Positions 17,010 to 17,586 of a stretch of DNA of 17,586 nt are shown in pieces (positions within the stretch are counted from its first letter, which is position 1; each line of letters begins with the position of its first letter). The position numbers and the translations under genes are program-made. Where the stretch lies: the NCBI GenBank assembly GCA_900642245.1, contig CAAAJI010000757.1, positions 1 through 17,586 of the forward strand, given 5' to 3'. The notes beneath the pieces were generated by a model, which was given only the letters and a program-made list of their open reading frames with translations, had not been told where the DNA came from and did no database searches. The stretch is from Fragilaria radians (taxonomy: Eukaryota > Bacillariophyta > Fragilariophyceae > Fragilariales > Fragilariaceae).

Positions 17010-17420
17010 TGCTATGGGTCAAGGAAACCATTCTTCTGGATCTTAATCACCGATTTCCTCTTGATATAAAAAAGCAGTTGCTCTCCACAATATGACCCAT
17101 ATTTTCAGCCTAAAGCAGATTCATCTCTTAAACTCCTTATGTACAGCGTCTCTCCCCTTTAACTTAAACTCTACATTCCAATTAGTCAAGATTTAATTGA
17201 AGCTACTTGGTTCTTGCGAAATTCTCCACCAACAATCATATAAAATCCCGTTTTTAAGACATCAATAATTCTGAATGTATCAAGATAAAGCCATCCTTGA
17301 GGGCTCTTCATTTCTCTCAAGACAATAGGATTAGGATCCTACTTTGAAGCTCCATCGATTTTCTCCACCATTGAATCATTCTCTTCAAAGTGACCTTTCT
17401 CATAAATACCTGAATTAAAT
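17010..17420 (-). pseudogene. unidentified decayed coding-like fragment
   Basis: From 17416 down to 17189 a minus-strand frame is open except for one TAG and contains GIYEKGHFEENDSMVEKID, DPNPIVLREMKSPQGWLYLD and VLKTGFYMIVGGEFRKNQ. After a TGA (17188-17186) the same frame has several stops and then reopens with GSYCGEQLLFYIKRKS and IQKNGFLDP. The density of protein-like segments in one frame suggests an old gene or transposon remnant. I do not recognise the family. It may continue beyond the window edge. Confidence 0.35.
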
Positions 17421-17586
17421 TTCAACTACTAGTCTTTCATTTCTTAATTCCTCACTTAAGATCTCTTGCCTTAGTGACATGGCTCATCTTCCTGCTAATT
17501 ATTTCCCTTACTTTTATTTAAGATACTTAACAGTATAGTAATTCTATCCACTGACACATATCACAAGCTTTCAAATCATAACAACG

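Overview
This is eukaryotic nuclear DNA and most likely comes from a diatom (Bacillariophyta) or close stramenopile. The evidence is: genes split by very short GT-AG introns (74 and 66 bp where homology fixes the splice sites); a TKL-like protein kinase whose catalytic loop reads FRD instead of HRD; FAS1 adhesion proteins; a possible plastid pre-sequence with an A/F cleavage-type motif; and decayed Ty1/copia-type gag and integrase sequences of the kind I know from diatom genomes. No rRNA, tRNA or CRISPR was seen. The species cannot be named from this window.

Layout. (1) 402-1790 (+) encodes a UMP-CMP kinase-like enzyme fused to a C-terminal domain resembling the CaMKII association domain (SnoaL/NTF2-like fold). 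(2) 2453-4176 (-) is a convergent two-exon TKL-like protein kinase with a Ser/Arg-rich tail; the gap between the two genes holds a 169-bp tandem duplication. (3) 4177-6829 is gene-poor. It carries a second tandem duplication (about 174 bp) and a decayed copia-type gag on the minus strand (5760-6345). (4) 6830-8683 (-) is a leucine-rich-repeat protein with fifteen near-identical 28-residue (84-bp) repeats. (5) 8955-10661 (+) is decayed retrotransposon sequence: probable gag, a pre-integrase piece and an integrase C-terminal piece, with the catalytic core deleted. (6) 10827-11675 (-) is an unrecognised, probably secreted protein, with a possible extra exon upstream. (7) 12295-13293 (-) is a secreted protein with two FAS1 domains and one intron. 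(8) 13294-17586 has no convincing intact gene; it holds short decayed coding-like stretches and several perfect inverted repeats.

The genes do not form a pathway. The picture is independent housekeeping, signalling and cell-surface genes separated by transposon debris. The LRR gene lies between two retroelement fossils and shows strong repeat homogenisation, so it is the most dynamic locus here. The kinase/CaMKII-AD-like fusion is the most unusual protein architecture.
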